Notes: generated by a model from the letters alone, not told the origin. A stretch of 64,000 bases of DNA from CBDDGJ01 sp965227805 (GCA_965227805.1 CBDDGJ010000003.1:558001-622000); one strand, 5' to 3'. Counted from the stretch's first letter, positions 16,341 through 25,636 are shown. Made by a program: numbers and translations.

Positions 16341-17231
16341 ATGGAAACCGTCGAGACAGGTATCATCAACACGCTTTTGCCCATTGTGGTCGTGTTTATG
16401 ATGTTCTCAATGGGGCTGGACCTCACCATCGCCGATTTTGTTCGCGCCCTTAAAGAAAAGAAATCCGTTCTTATCGCCATGACAGGACAATATTTACTGG
16501 CGCCAGCATTAGCATTCTTGCTGGTCTTTCTCTTTGCCCCTGCACCCTATATTGCGCTGGGGTTGATTATCGTCATAGCCATTCCGGGGGGTAGCATTTC
16601 AAATGCCTTTGTTTATGTCGGACGCGGCAATGTCAGTCTGTCGGTGACGCTGACGGGCATATCACAATTTCTAGGGCTGATTTCTGTTCCCTTTCTTATC
16701 GGATTGGGCATTACGCTTTACTATCCTAATGTAGGAAACATAGAACTTCCTGTCGCCCGTACGATTTTAGTGTTGCTGGCGCTTAGCCTATTGCCCATGG
16801 GCATAGGCATGTTTGTGCGCCACCGCTGGATAAACTTTGCACAATGGTTAGAGCCACGCACACGTAGCCTTAGTGTCTTTGCCCTATTTGCAGCATGCGC
16901 GCTAGCGGTTGCACCAAATTTTCAAAACTCAGTTTCACAATTGCCACAAGCTGGTTTGCTCGCCGTGCTTATGTGCGTCTTCGGAAATATTGCTGGCGTG
17001 ATTATCGCACGCTTATCGGGGTTGAATCTCGAAGATGCGTTTACAATTGGCATTGAAATTAGCATGCAAAATCTTGCACTGGCAGTGCTTATTGCCACTA
17101 CCATGCTCGGTAAAAGCGAGTTAGCGCTTTATGCGGGTGTCTATTCTCTCATCAGCCCAGCCATTGCCGGTATCGCCGTCATCGCTTTTAATATTTTCAG
17201 AAAAAAAGGAGGCCATCTTGCCGTTTCTTGA
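16341..17231 (+). CDS. Bile acid:sodium symporter (BASS) family transporter
   Basis: 296 residues, highly hydrophobic, with about nine or ten membrane segments. BASS hallmarks are the N-terminal FMMFSMGLDLTIADF (19-33), the PGGSISNAFVYVGRGN segment with the crossover-helix Pro-Gly-Gly, and the GIEISMQNLALAVL stretch near the second crossover. Family members import bile acids, steroid sulfates, pantoate or other organic anions with Na+. Placed among ring-degradation genes and opposite a sulfatase, it is a good candidate for uptake of the substrate or of an acidic intermediate. ATG follows directly on the previous stop. Confidence 0.88.
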   Translation: METVETGIINTLLPIVVVFMMFSMGLDLTIADFVRALKEKKSVLIAMTGQYLLAPALAFLLVFLFAPAPYIALGLIIVIAIPGGSISNAFVYVGRGNVSLSVTLTGISQFLGLISVPFLIGLGITLYYPNVGNIELPVARTILVLLALSLLPMGIGMFVRHRWINFAQWLEPRTRSLSVFALFAACALAVAPNFQNSVSQLPQAGLLAVLMCVFGNIAGVIIARLSGLNLEDAFTIGIEISMQNLALAVLIATTMLGKSELALYAGVYSLISPAIAGIAVIAFNIFRKKGGHLAVS

Positions 17232-18036
17232 ACATGAAAACGCACATTTATATTATGAAGTACAAGGCGAAGGGCCTGCCCTATTATTTCTGCATGGCGG
17301 CGGCGGTAATGCATCTATTTGGTATCGGCAGATAAATTTCTTTTCGCAATTCTATACTTGTATTATTCCCGATGCCCGCGGCTTTGGGCGCTCCTATCCG
17401 CTGGATGATACAATCGGCAATCTCGACCTTATGCCGAAGGACGCCTTTGCCATTCTTGATACGCTTGCTGTTAACCGCGCGGGGCTGGTATGCCAGAGCA
17501 TGGGCGCATGGACAGGCTTACGCATGAGCCTTGCCCAACCCACACGGTTTTGGGGGTTTGTTGGCGTTAGTTCACCTATGGGTGTCGATTATCCGCCAGT
17601 GATTGAAAACGCCTTTAACTTTGTAATGTCGTTGGCCGAAAGTGGTGTTGGCGTTGAAGATGCCGCGCTCTCGGAAGAGTTTTGTAGCAATCAAGCCGAC
17701 CAGTTCTGGCTTTATCGTCATATTAATTCATTTAATCCCGCCGTTTTGCGTGGCGATGAATTAGGTGTGCCGAGCCAATTGGTGATGGGCAATCTGTTTA
17801 ATCCCGAGAAAATGCTGCCGCTTGATATGCTCGCAAATGTCAGCGTGCCGAGCCTGTTCATTAGCGGCGGGCAGGATAAATTAGTGCTAACCGAGCATAT
17901 GTGCCATATTGCATCGCATATCCCCACTGCCGAGTTTGAAGTAATGCAAAATTCGGGACACTCGCCCTATTTTGAAGAACCAGAAAAATTTAACCAACTG
18001 TTAGCGAACTGGTTGGAAAAGCAAGCCGAGAAATAA
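17218..18036 (+). CDS. Alpha/beta hydrolase
   Basis: About 272 residues from a TTG start at 17218, chosen because AGGAGG lies five bases upstream at 17207-17212. An ATG further upstream would add residues deep inside the transporter gene. It overlaps the transporter end by 14 bases. The oxyanion motif HGGGGNASIW is at 26-35. The nucleophile elbow is C-Q-S94-M-G, in which the usual first Gly is Cys; the acid is in ISGGQDKLV and His in NSGHSPYFE. It is probably an esterase or C-C hydrolase for the rightward operon, less clearly of BphD type than the other two hydrolases. Confidence 0.85.
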   Translation: MPFLEHENAHLYYEVQGEGPALLFLHGGGGNASIWYRQINFFSQFYTCIIPDARGFGRSYPLDDTIGNLDLMPKDAFAILDTLAVNRAGLVCQSMGAWTGLRMSLAQPTRFWGFVGVSSPMGVDYPPVIENAFNFVMSLAESGVGVEDAALSEEFCSNQADQFWLYRHINSFNPAVLRGDELGVPSQLVMGNLFNPEKMLPLDMLANVSVPSLFISGGQDKLVLTEHMCHIASHIPTAEFEVMQNSGHSPYFEEPEKFNQLLANWLEKQAEK

Positions 18037-18041
18037 ATTCG

Positions 18042-18836
18042 ATGCGCCCTCTTACGCTTTATCACGCTGAATTATCGCCTTGTGCGCATAAGGTGCGGCT
18101 TGCGCTTGAAGAACGAAATATTGCTTTTGAAAGCCGTCTGCTAAATCTGATGGGAAAAGAAAACCTGACATCTGATTATCTTAAAATTAATCCAAAAGGG
18201 GTTGTGCCAGCGCTGGTGCATGGCGAAATTATTATCACAGAGTCCACCGTGATTTGCGAATATTTGGAGGATGCGTTTTCTCAGAAACCTCTTATGCCAC
18301 AAACGCCCATAGACAAAGCCCGTGTGCGTTATTGGACAAAACATGTTGATGAACTTTTGCACCCTAATACAATGCCAATTATTTTTGGTGGGCTGGCACG
18401 CTATGTGTGGCTCGCAAAACCTGAAGAAGAGCGTTCTAAATTATTAGCGCAAATTCCTGACCCGCTTCGTCGCCAACGACAAACGCGTCTCATCAAACAG
18501 GGACTTGCGGCACCAGATGTTTTGCCGGCGATTAAAGTCTGGCAACAAACATTTAAGATGATGGAAGCCAAGCTATCCGAAAGGCAATGGCTGGCTGGCG
18601 ACAACCTTACCCTCGCTGATTACGCGCTCACGCCTTATATATTCGCTATGAAATATTTACAGGTTGAGTTTGTATTTAACCAATACCCGCACCTTCATCA
18701 ATGGATGCAACACATTATGGAGCGCCCTGCCTTTGATGCGGCGATAAAACCCTATGTCAAAGAGCAACAATGGCAGATGATCGCTACGGTAGCCGAAAAA
18801 ACAGGACCAACCCTCGGCGCAATGTTTGCTTCCTAA
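18042..18836 (+). CDS. Glutathione S-transferase family protein
   Basis: 264 residues. It has an N-terminal thioredoxin-like domain beginning LTLYHAELSPCAHKVRLALE (4-23), with the SPCAHK active-site region and the NPKGVVPAL and ITESTVICEYLE glutathione-site motifs, then an all-helical C-terminal domain with the ADYALTPYIFA signature. Aromatic-pathway GSTs often isomerise or dechlorinate ring-fission products. It is five bases behind the hydrolase and is the last gene of the rightward operon. The substrate is unknown. Confidence 0.9.
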   Translation: MRPLTLYHAELSPCAHKVRLALEERNIAFESRLLNLMGKENLTSDYLKINPKGVVPALVHGEIIITESTVICEYLEDAFSQKPLMPQTPIDKARVRYWTKHVDELLHPNTMPIIFGGLARYVWLAKPEEERSKLLAQIPDPLRRQRQTRLIKQGLAAPDVLPAIKVWQQTFKMMEAKLSERQWLAGDNLTLADYALTPYIFAMKYLQVEFVFNQYPHLHQWMQHIMERPAFDAAIKPYVKEQQWQMIATVAEKTGPTLGAMFAS

Positions 18837-19078
18837 AAATATTCACTAGAATTTGGATGAAAACATTGTAGCTTACGTTCAATTAAATTTCCCTGTTAAT
18901 TCCCTGATGTCAAAATAGGTTATACTGCGTTTAAGTGGTCAACCCCCAATTTATGTTCTACGTTTAAGTTAGTAATTGGTCTGTCTTGTTTGGTTTTTTG
19001 TTTATCTGTTCAGCGCCATGGAGCGTAGCGGAATGCGGATGACCAGATAAAGGCTCTGGCGCGTGAGCGTAAGAGGCT
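18837..19078. other. Intergenic junction between catabolic locus and defence island
   Basis: No gene is supported. A short direct repeat TTCCCTGTTAATTCCCTG lies near 18890-18910, and CGTTTAAG occurs twice between about 18930 and 18970. This is the only gap where the catabolic operon meets the restriction island, so one end of the mobile island is expected here, but I found no clear matching repeat on the far side near 28300. Confidence 0.4.
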
Positions 19079-22000
19079 TTAGATTTGTCCACCGACGCCC
19101 TTGAATTTTTCAACAAATGCTGAGATTTTCTGGAAAACACTTCGTTTTTTCGTTAAGTATTCAGGATTAAGCGGGCTCATCTTAGGTAAAATAGCATTCA
19201 GCTCTGTGCCATTATCACTGGCATATTCGCGTTTAATGGAGGTAGCGATATAGCGTTTAGCTTCGTCTGCATTTAGCTTCTCGTTATTGATAAGTTCCTC
19301 GACCTCGCGCCGTTGTTCTGCCTGCGCAAATGTAAAGAAGGCATCTATTACACTGGCTTTATCGCCTAGCTTATCAAGATCTGTTTGGTTAATAAAATCA
19401 ACAAGGAGGCTTTCTTTCGCGCGGTTGCCAATACTGGCGCGAATCATGCGGCGAACATTCTCAACCAATGCTGTTTTATCTTTCACCTTCTTATTATTTT
19501 CAAAAATCTGTTCCAAGATATAATCCAGATTAATTTCTTGAGATTTGAGCAGATCCACCTCAAACACCACATCATCCCACTCGATAGTTGATTCTTCTTG
19601 TGCCTGAGCATCCTTCTCGCGGCGCAGCCAATCTCGGATATCATTATAAGTAGAGCGATAATCCTGTATTTTGCGTTCAGCAGGCATATTAATTGCGGCT
19701 AAAGCTGCGAAACCCTCATCGCTCAAATGGTGCTCTGATTTAAATGTCTCTACAGCCTCCGCATCGTTAGCATCAATATTTTGTAAATCCTTGAGGCTTG
19801 CAAACTCATCATAGTTCTGCAGTATATTTTCCACGCGGAGATATTCACCAAACAGTTTGACAAAGGCCTTTTTGTCAGACTCTCTCTCGATTGCCTCTGG
19901 ATTTGCAAAGCGCTGCTCTAACTCTCTCACCACATCAATGAAACCCCGCCGGGCTTCACCAGTCATGGCATCAATGAAGCCATCCATATACTCCTTATAA
20001 CTTTTTTCAAGCACCACATTCTTAGTGTTCTTGTCACCAAATAGAGTAATGGCATCAATCGTCGCTTGCTCCAGATCACGGAAAGTGACGATATTCCCAA
20101 AGGTTTTGGTGGCGTCATAAATACGGTTGGTGCGCGAAAACGCTTGCAGCAAGCCGTGATAACGCAGATTTTTATCAACAAATAAAGTATTGAGCGTTGG
20201 CGCATCAAAGCCGGTGAGGAACATACCAACTACGATAATCAAATCAATTTCTTTAGACTTCACCCGCTTCGCTAAATCACGATAATAGTTCTGAAATCCT
20301 TTACTATCCACGCTAAAATTGGTTTTGAAGTAAGCATTGTAATCGTTTATAGCCGCGCTCAAAAACGCCTTCGCATTCCTATCCATGGCGGAAACATCAA
20401 AGTTTTCATCTTCAATCTCGCCCACTGCATCTTGCTCTTCATTGGCGGCGAATGAGAAAATGGTAGCAATCTTAAGCCGCTTATCACTCTCAGCCTGCAA
20501 TGCGTTAAGTGTTTCATAGTAACGCTGCGCAGCACCCACACTGCTCACGGCAAACATGGCATTAAAGCCCTTATTGCCACCCTGAAGGCGATGGGTCTTA
20601 TGACGATAATTGCTTAAAATATAGTCTGATATTTCACGAATACGTTCTTGACGTAGCAATGCTTTTTTATTTTCTGCGGCAGTGAGCTTATCTAAATCCT
20701 GCTCTGCCTCGATAGCCTTAAATTGAGGGCGCACATCATTGTAGTCCACCTTGAATTTTAGCACCTTCTCATCGCGAATCGCATCGGTGATCACATAAGA
20801 GTGCAGCTCTCGCCCGAAAACACTGGCGGTCGTATCAGCACCCAGAGCATTCTGCGGAAAGATAGGCGTGCCGGTAAAACCAAACTGGTAATAACACTTA
20901 AATTTCCTTTTGAGGTTCTTCTGCGCTTCACCAAACTGGCTACGGTGACATTCATCAAAAATAAAAACAACCTGTTGGTTATAAACCGGCAAATCACCCT
21001 CGCTTTTTATCAGATTATTGAGCTTCTGGATCGTGGTGACGATGATCTTATTGTCGTCTTTCCCCAGATTACGCTTTAGGCCAGCCGTGCTATTCGAGCC
21101 ATTTACGCTATCAGGTGAGAAGCGCTGATATTCCTTCATAGTTTGGTAATCGAGGTCTTTACGGTCTACCACGAAAAAAACTTTGTCGATAGAGTCAAGC
21201 TCGGTTGCCATGCGCGCGGCCTTAAAGCTGGTGAGTGTTTTACCCGAACCCGTCGTATGCCAGATATAGCCACCACTCTCTGGCTTGCTCCACGTCTTAG
21301 CCGCGTGCGAACTATTTATCTTCCACATGATGCGTTCAGTCGCGGCAATCTGGTATGGGCGCATGATGAGCAATGTATTGTTGACATCAAACACCGAATA
21401 ATGCAGCAGCACGTTTAGCAATGTGTTTTTCTGGAAAAAGGTCGCCGTAAAGTCCTTAAGGTCTTTAATCAGGCTGTTATCGGCTTTCGCCCAATTCATC
21501 GTAAAATCGAAGCTGTTTTTATTACGCTGCGTCGTATTCGCAAAATAACGGCTATCCGTGCCGTTAGAGATTACAAAAATCTGCAAATATTTGAATAGGG
21601 AGTTTTCACTATTAAAGCTCTCTTTGCTGTAGCGGTGAATCTGATTAAAGGCTTCACGAATGGCAACACCACGTTTTTTCAGCTCAATATGCACCAGCGG
21701 TAAACCATTCACCAGAATAGTTACATCATAGCGGTTGGTGTGGGTGCCCGTTTGCTCAAACTGCTTAATCACCTGCACTTTGTTGCGAGCGATACACTTT
21801 TTATTCACCAGATAGATGTTCTGGATGCGGCCATCATCAAACACAAAATCATAGATATAATCATCATGGATTTTGCGCGTCTTATCAATGATGCCATCAC
21901 TGGGCTTGTCTAGGTAGGTTTCAACAAAACGTTGCCATTCTGCATCTGAGAACGCCACATCATTCAACGCCTGCAACTGCACCCGCACATTTGCAAGCAT

Positions 22001-22180
22001 CGCTTCTGGCGTCTTCAGGTCAGGGAGAAACTCATAACCTTGCTTGCGGAGGTCTTCAACAAGCTCACGCTCCAAATCACTTTCAGATTGGTAGCTCTCG
22101 GCGGCTTCCCACGCTCTGGTATATTTATTGAGAACAATAAAACAGTTTGATTCTGCGATAGGTTTGGTGTGTTCAGTCAT
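19079..22180 (-). CDS. hsdR: Type I restriction enzyme, R (motor/nuclease) subunit
   Basis: About 1033 residues, normal for HsdR. The start is set at ATG 22180 (MTEHTKPIAES) because AAAAGGAAC precedes it; an upstream ATG would add ten residues without a ribosome site. The N-terminal nuclease has the PD-(D/E)XK pattern in VTILVNGLPLVHIELKKRG. The translocase has Walker A TTGSGKTLTSF and Walker B FDECHRSQFG, followed by the second RecA domain (VVGMFLTGFDAP; RTNRIYD) and a helical C-terminal region. With HsdM and HsdS it forms the restriction complex that cuts unmethylated DNA. It is the last gene of the hsd operon, about 110 bases behind hsdS. Confidence 0.97.
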   Translation of the reverse strand: MTEHTKPIAESNCFIVLNKYTRAWEAAESYQSESDLERELVEDLRKQGYEFLPDLKTPEAMLANVRVQLQALNDVAFSDAEWQRFVETYLDKPSDGIIDKTRKIHDDYIYDFVFDDGRIQNIYLVNKKCIARNKVQVIKQFEQTGTHTNRYDVTILVNGLPLVHIELKKRGVAIREAFNQIHRYSKESFNSENSLFKYLQIFVISNGTDSRYFANTTQRNKNSFDFTMNWAKADNSLIKDLKDFTATFFQKNTLLNVLLHYSVFDVNNTLLIMRPYQIAATERIMWKINSSHAAKTWSKPESGGYIWHTTGSGKTLTSFKAARMATELDSIDKVFFVVDRKDLDYQTMKEYQRFSPDSVNGSNSTAGLKRNLGKDDNKIIVTTIQKLNNLIKSEGDLPVYNQQVVFIFDECHRSQFGEAQKNLKRKFKCYYQFGFTGTPIFPQNALGADTTASVFGRELHSYVITDAIRDEKVLKFKVDYNDVRPQFKAIEAEQDLDKLTAAENKKALLRQERIREISDYILSNYRHKTHRLQGGNKGFNAMFAVSSVGAAQRYYETLNALQAESDKRLKIATIFSFAANEEQDAVGEIEDENFDVSAMDRNAKAFLSAAINDYNAYFKTNFSVDSKGFQNYYRDLAKRVKSKEIDLIIVVGMFLTGFDAPTLNTLFVDKNLRYHGLLQAFSRTNRIYDATKTFGNIVTFRDLEQATIDAITLFGDKNTKNVVLEKSYKEYMDGFIDAMTGEARRGFIDVVRELEQRFANPEAIERESDKKAFVKLFGEYLRVENILQNYDEFASLKDLQNIDANDAEAVETFKSEHHLSDEGFAALAAINMPAERKIQDYRSTYNDIRDWLRREKDAQAQEESTIEWDDVVFEVDLLKSQEINLDYILEQIFENNKKVKDKTALVENVRRMIRASIGNRAKESLLVDFINQTDLDKLGDKASVIDAFFTFAQAEQRREVEELINNEKLNADEAKRYIATSIKREYASDNGTELNAILPKMSPLNPEYLTKKRSVFQKISAFVEKFKGVGGQI

Positions 22181-22290
22181 GTTGTTCCTTTTGCCTAGGC
22201 CAGGTGCCATAATTATTGGTTAAATTATCAAGCAAGCGCTTTACGGTTTGCTTCACTTGTAGCGCTATTTCTGTAAGTGTCTTACTCATA

Positions 22291-23472
22291 TTATGCCGCT
22301 GCCTCCGCTGATTTAGGGAAGTTCAAGAGCAAATCACGGTAATATTCATATTGCTTTTGGCGTAGCTCAATTTCACGCGGCAAGCCTTCTTGAATAGAAT
22401 TAGTCAGCGCATCGAATTTGTCGAGAATGGAAACGATGCGGGCTTGTTCCGTTTTGGATGGTATCGGTATATCAATTCTGTTTAGAACAGCTTGAGTTAG
22501 GCTAGGTCTGCCTGAGCCAGTATCTAAAGCCATCAAATCAATAGTTGTAAAATAGTAGTATAGAAACTTTGGAAGTACCTGATCTTCGTCTATCTCAGTG
22601 TAATAGATCGTATCTACATTCCAAAATGGTGTTTCAACGTAAAAAATATTCATGATTGAACCTTTTCTCGGAATGAGCACGGTAGGCTTATCATAAGCGT
22701 AAGTGTCTACATGCTCCATCACTCCACCCGATCCGTAAACTGGAATATCCCCATCACCAAGTTTCTTCCAGTCTTTGCCATGTTTAACTTTTGCAATTTG
22801 TTCAAGTGGTTTCCATTCCACTTCATCCTCATCAAACGTAAGGAGTTGGTCACGATAATAGTTGTATTGTTTTTTGCGCATGGCAAGCTCGGCTGTAAGC
22901 TCGGCTGTAAGCTCGGCTGTAAGGGCGGTAAATGCGTCCAAAATCCGCACAATCTCGGATTGTATTGCTAGTGATTTCTCGGGATTATCGGGGCATGCAA
23001 TGGGGATTTGAATTTTCGCCATTAGTGCGTTTGAGCTTAAGTTTGGCTGAGCACCTCCACCAGCAAGCACATAAATCGCTTCCATTTTTGATAAAAGATA
23101 ATGAAACAAATATCGATTATTGAGCCTACTTTTTTTTGGCAGAAACTTCCCTACGCGCTGATTGAGGTATGCAATTTTTTCATGATCATAAAAGCCAACC
23201 TTCCCAGTGGTAGCACCAGACATTGCCACAAGAATGTCGCCCTTAACAACTTCATAAGATTTTGTGTTTTCTCTATAATCATCTGGATTAAAATATTTCA
23301 CGTCAGACAAATTAATGTTTTTGCCATCCACATTCGTTATCCTGATTATCGGGAGCCCTGAATCCCTGAATAAGTTGCTTTTAAATGCAAAGCCATTTTT
23401 GAAATCACATACTTGCCCAAGAGGCAACCACGCCACCGCCGCGCCATCCAGTAATTTTTCTAAATAGCTCAT
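22291..23472 (-). CDS. hsdS: Type I restriction-modification specificity subunit
   Basis: 393 residues with two target-recognition domains, each followed by a conserved helix. The first spacer helix has TAEL three times and continues AMRKKQYNYYRDQLL; the second ends in ELRQKQYEYYRDLLL. This duplicated architecture, with TAEL spacers, is that of the type IC family (EcoR124I), in which each TAEL unit changes the spacing between the two half-sites. It lies two bases from the fic gene and is cotranscribed. The recognition sequence cannot be predicted by eye. Confidence 0.95.
   Translation of the reverse strand: MSYLEKLLDGAAVAWLPLGQVCDFKNGFAFKSNLFRDSGLPIIRITNVDGKNINLSDVKYFNPDDYRENTKSYEVVKGDILVAMSGATTGKVGFYDHEKIAYLNQRVGKFLPKKSRLNNRYLFHYLLSKMEAIYVLAGGGAQPNLSSNALMAKIQIPIACPDNPEKSLAIQSEIVRILDAFTALTAELTAELTAELAMRKKQYNYYRDQLLTFDEDEVEWKPLEQIAKVKHGKDWKKLGDGDIPVYGSGGVMEHVDTYAYDKPTVLIPRKGSIMNIFYVETPFWNVDTIYYTEIDEDQVLPKFLYYYFTTIDLMALDTGSGRPSLTQAVLNRIDIPIPSKTEQARIVSILDKFDALTNSIQEGLPREIELRQKQYEYYRDLLLNFPKSAEAAA
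22885..22920 (-). repeat. Three tandem 12-bp repeats encoding TAEL spacer units of HsdS
   Basis: AAGCTCGGCTGT occurs three times head to tail without mismatch. The repeat is in frame and on the coding strand specifies Thr-Ala-Glu-Leu units. In EcoR124I and EcoR124II, two versus three such units change the DNA spacer by one base. Perfect repeats of this length are prone to slippage, so this site can act as a specificity switch. Confidence 0.93.
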
Positions 23473-23474
23473 GA

Positions 23475-24080
23475 CTATAGATCCTCGGTCTTAAATTCGC
23501 TATAGCCTTCATAGTAATAGCTGACATCGATACCCTTCATAAATAAGGAGCGGTCATCAATCTGGTCAGTGAGCGCGCGCTTCAGTAAGGCTTTAATCTC
23601 AACATCCTTCACGACACTCCGCTGCATAGCGGCGAGATATTCCTCTTTATCCACCATATTCCAATCAATCACTTGTTGTAGCTCTGTTTTGAGTATCAGA
23701 TCCAACCAAATACGCGTGGCGCGCCCATTGCCCTCTCGAAAAGGGTGCGCAATATTCATCTCCACATATTTCTCAATAATCTGATCAAAGCCATTTTGCG
23801 GCATGGTGTCGATATGGCTCAGTGAGGCTTCAAGATACATGACTGGGGCAAACCGAAAATCACCTTTGGCGATATTCACATCGCGTATTTTCCCTGCAAA
23901 ATCGTAGATCGCATCAAATAAATAGGCATGAATAAAAGATAATCCCTTAAATGTGCCAATCTCCGCCTTATCAAGGTCGCCAGAATCAAACAGCTGTTTG
24001 GCCTTTTGCTTGCTGATTTTTTCTTCTGCTTTAGCTAGATCAACCTGATTGGTGATGTTTAATTTGTTATCCACTATCAT
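23475..24080 (-). CDS. Fic-domain protein within the hsd operon
   Basis: 201 residues, a short Fic (FIDO-fold) protein that probably transfers AMP or another phosphate moiety to a target protein. The catalytic motif HPFREGNGRATR starts at H112 and matches HXFX(D/E)GNGRXXR in full. I see no inhibitory (S/T)XXXE(G/N) helix inside the protein and no small antitoxin gene beside it, which is unusual for an active Fic toxin. It overlaps hsdM by four bases and is two bases from hsdS, so it is made together with the methylase. It may guard the RM system or modify one of its subunits; that is inference. Confidence 0.93.
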   Translation of the reverse strand: MIVDNKLNITNQVDLAKAEEKISKQKAKQLFDSGDLDKAEIGTFKGLSFIHAYLFDAIYDFAGKIRDVNIAKGDFRFAPVMYLEASLSHIDTMPQNGFDQIIEKYVEMNIAHPFREGNGRATRIWLDLILKTELQQVIDWNMVDKEEYLAAMQRSVVKDVEIKALLKRALTDQIDDRSLFMKGIDVSYYYEGYSEFKTEDL

Positions 24081-25636
24081 GCATCTACTCCCTCAATCTC
24101 CGCAATGATGGCGTCAATATCAGTGCGTAACTGGTCGATTTTGCCTATGGTGGTTTTGATCTCGGCATTCAGCGCGGTAATGTCAATCACCTCACGCGTG
24201 TCCTTCGCTTCCACATAGGAACTGACTGAGAGGTTATAATCATTTTTTTGCACCTTTTCTTGCCGTATAGTCGCTGCCACATGCGGCACATTCTCCTTGC
24301 GATCAAATAGCTCCATAATTTTGTCAATATGGCTATCTTCCATGAAATTGTTGTTCGTGCCTTTCTCAAAAAATGTGTGCTCCTCTGTAGCATCAATAAA
24401 CTGGATATTGGTGTCTGGTTTATTTTTCGCCAGCACCAGAATGGTCACCGCGATGGTGGTGCCATAAAACAAATTGGGGGCGAGGGAGATGATTGTTTCC
24501 ACATAGTTACTATCCACTAAATATTTGCGGATTTTTTGCTCTGCACCACCACGGTAAAAAATGCCAGGAAAGCAGACAATCGCTGCGCGGCCTTTGCTGG
24601 AAAGATAGCTTAGCGCGTGTAGCACAAAGGCAAAATCCGCCTTGGATTTTGGCGCGAGCACACCGGCGGGCGCAAAGCGGTCATCATTGATTAGTGTGGG
24701 GTCATCCGCGCCAACCCATTTCACCGAATAAGGCGGGTTAGAGACAATCGCATCAAAGGGCTTATCATCGCGAAAATGCGGATTTATAAGCGTATTGCCT
24801 AGCTGCATATTGAACTTGTCATAATTGATATTATGCAGAAACATGTTCATACGCGCAAGGTTATAGGTGGTATGGTTGATCTCCTGCCCGAAAAAACCAT
24901 CTTGGATGGTGTGTTTATCAAAATGCTTTTTGGCTTGAAGCAGTAACGAACCAGAACCGCAAGCGGGGTCATAGATTTTATTGACGCTGTCTTGCTTGTG
25001 CATGGCCAGCTGCGCGATCAGCTTTGATACATGCTGGGGCGTGAAAAACTCACCTCCAGATTTACCGGCATTAGCCGCATAGCTGGAGATAAGAAATTCA
25101 TAGGCATCACCAAACAGATCAATCTGGTTCCCCTGAAAATCTCCAAACTCTAACTTTGCGACACCTTTGAGCACTTTTGCTAGGCGCTCGTTTTTATCTT
25201 TCACTGTGCTACCAAGGCGGTTACTGGTGGTATCAAAGTCAGCAAATAGCCCTTTAATGTCACCCTCAGAAGGGTAGCCGCTGGCAGAGGTTTCAATATC
25301 GGAAAATATCTTTGCAAGGTCTGTGTTTAAGCTTTCATTGGTGTTTGCCGTTTCTGTGACATTCACAAATAGCTGGCTTGGATAAATAAAATAGCCTTTG
25401 GTTTTTATGGCATCGTCTTTGATCTCATCTGCGATCACATCATCAGAAAGCTCCGCATAGTTAATGCTGTCATCATCATCCTCAATATAGCTGGTAAAGT
25501 TTTCACTGATAAAACGATAGAACAATGTGCCAAGCACATATTGCTTAAAGTCCCATCCATCAACCGCACCGCGAACATCATTCGCGATCTGCCATATTTG
25601 ACGTTGCAGGGCTTTACGTTGTTCGTTGCTTGTCAT
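24077..25636 (-). CDS. hsdM: Type I restriction-modification methyltransferase subunit
   Basis: 519 residues, the typical length. It has an N-terminal helical domain (HsdM_N, about 8-140) and a class I N6-adenine methyltransferase domain with AdoMet motif DPACGSGSLLLQA and catalytic NPPYSVKW. A C-terminal coiled-coil region (residues about 480-519) contacts HsdS. Start ATG 25636 has AGAGGA upstream. It is the first gene of the hsd operon, which is transcribed leftward as hsdM, fic, hsdS and hsdR. Confidence 0.97.
   Translation of the reverse strand: MTSNEQRKALQRQIWQIANDVRGAVDGWDFKQYVLGTLFYRFISENFTSYIEDDDDSINYAELSDDVIADEIKDDAIKTKGYFIYPSQLFVNVTETANTNESLNTDLAKIFSDIETSASGYPSEGDIKGLFADFDTTSNRLGSTVKDKNERLAKVLKGVAKLEFGDFQGNQIDLFGDAYEFLISSYAANAGKSGGEFFTPQHVSKLIAQLAMHKQDSVNKIYDPACGSGSLLLQAKKHFDKHTIQDGFFGQEINHTTYNLARMNMFLHNINYDKFNMQLGNTLINPHFRDDKPFDAIVSNPPYSVKWVGADDPTLINDDRFAPAGVLAPKSKADFAFVLHALSYLSSKGRAAIVCFPGIFYRGGAEQKIRKYLVDSNYVETIISLAPNLFYGTTIAVTILVLAKNKPDTNIQFIDATEEHTFFEKGTNNNFMEDSHIDKIMELFDRKENVPHVAATIRQEKVQKNDYNLSVSSYVEAKDTREVIDITALNAEIKTTIGKIDQLRTDIDAIIAEIEGVDA

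Noticed and set aside
22885..22920. Tandem repeat considered as a CRISPR or minisatellite
   Set aside because: There are no spacers, units are 12 bp and in frame, and they encode the TAEL spacer of HsdS.
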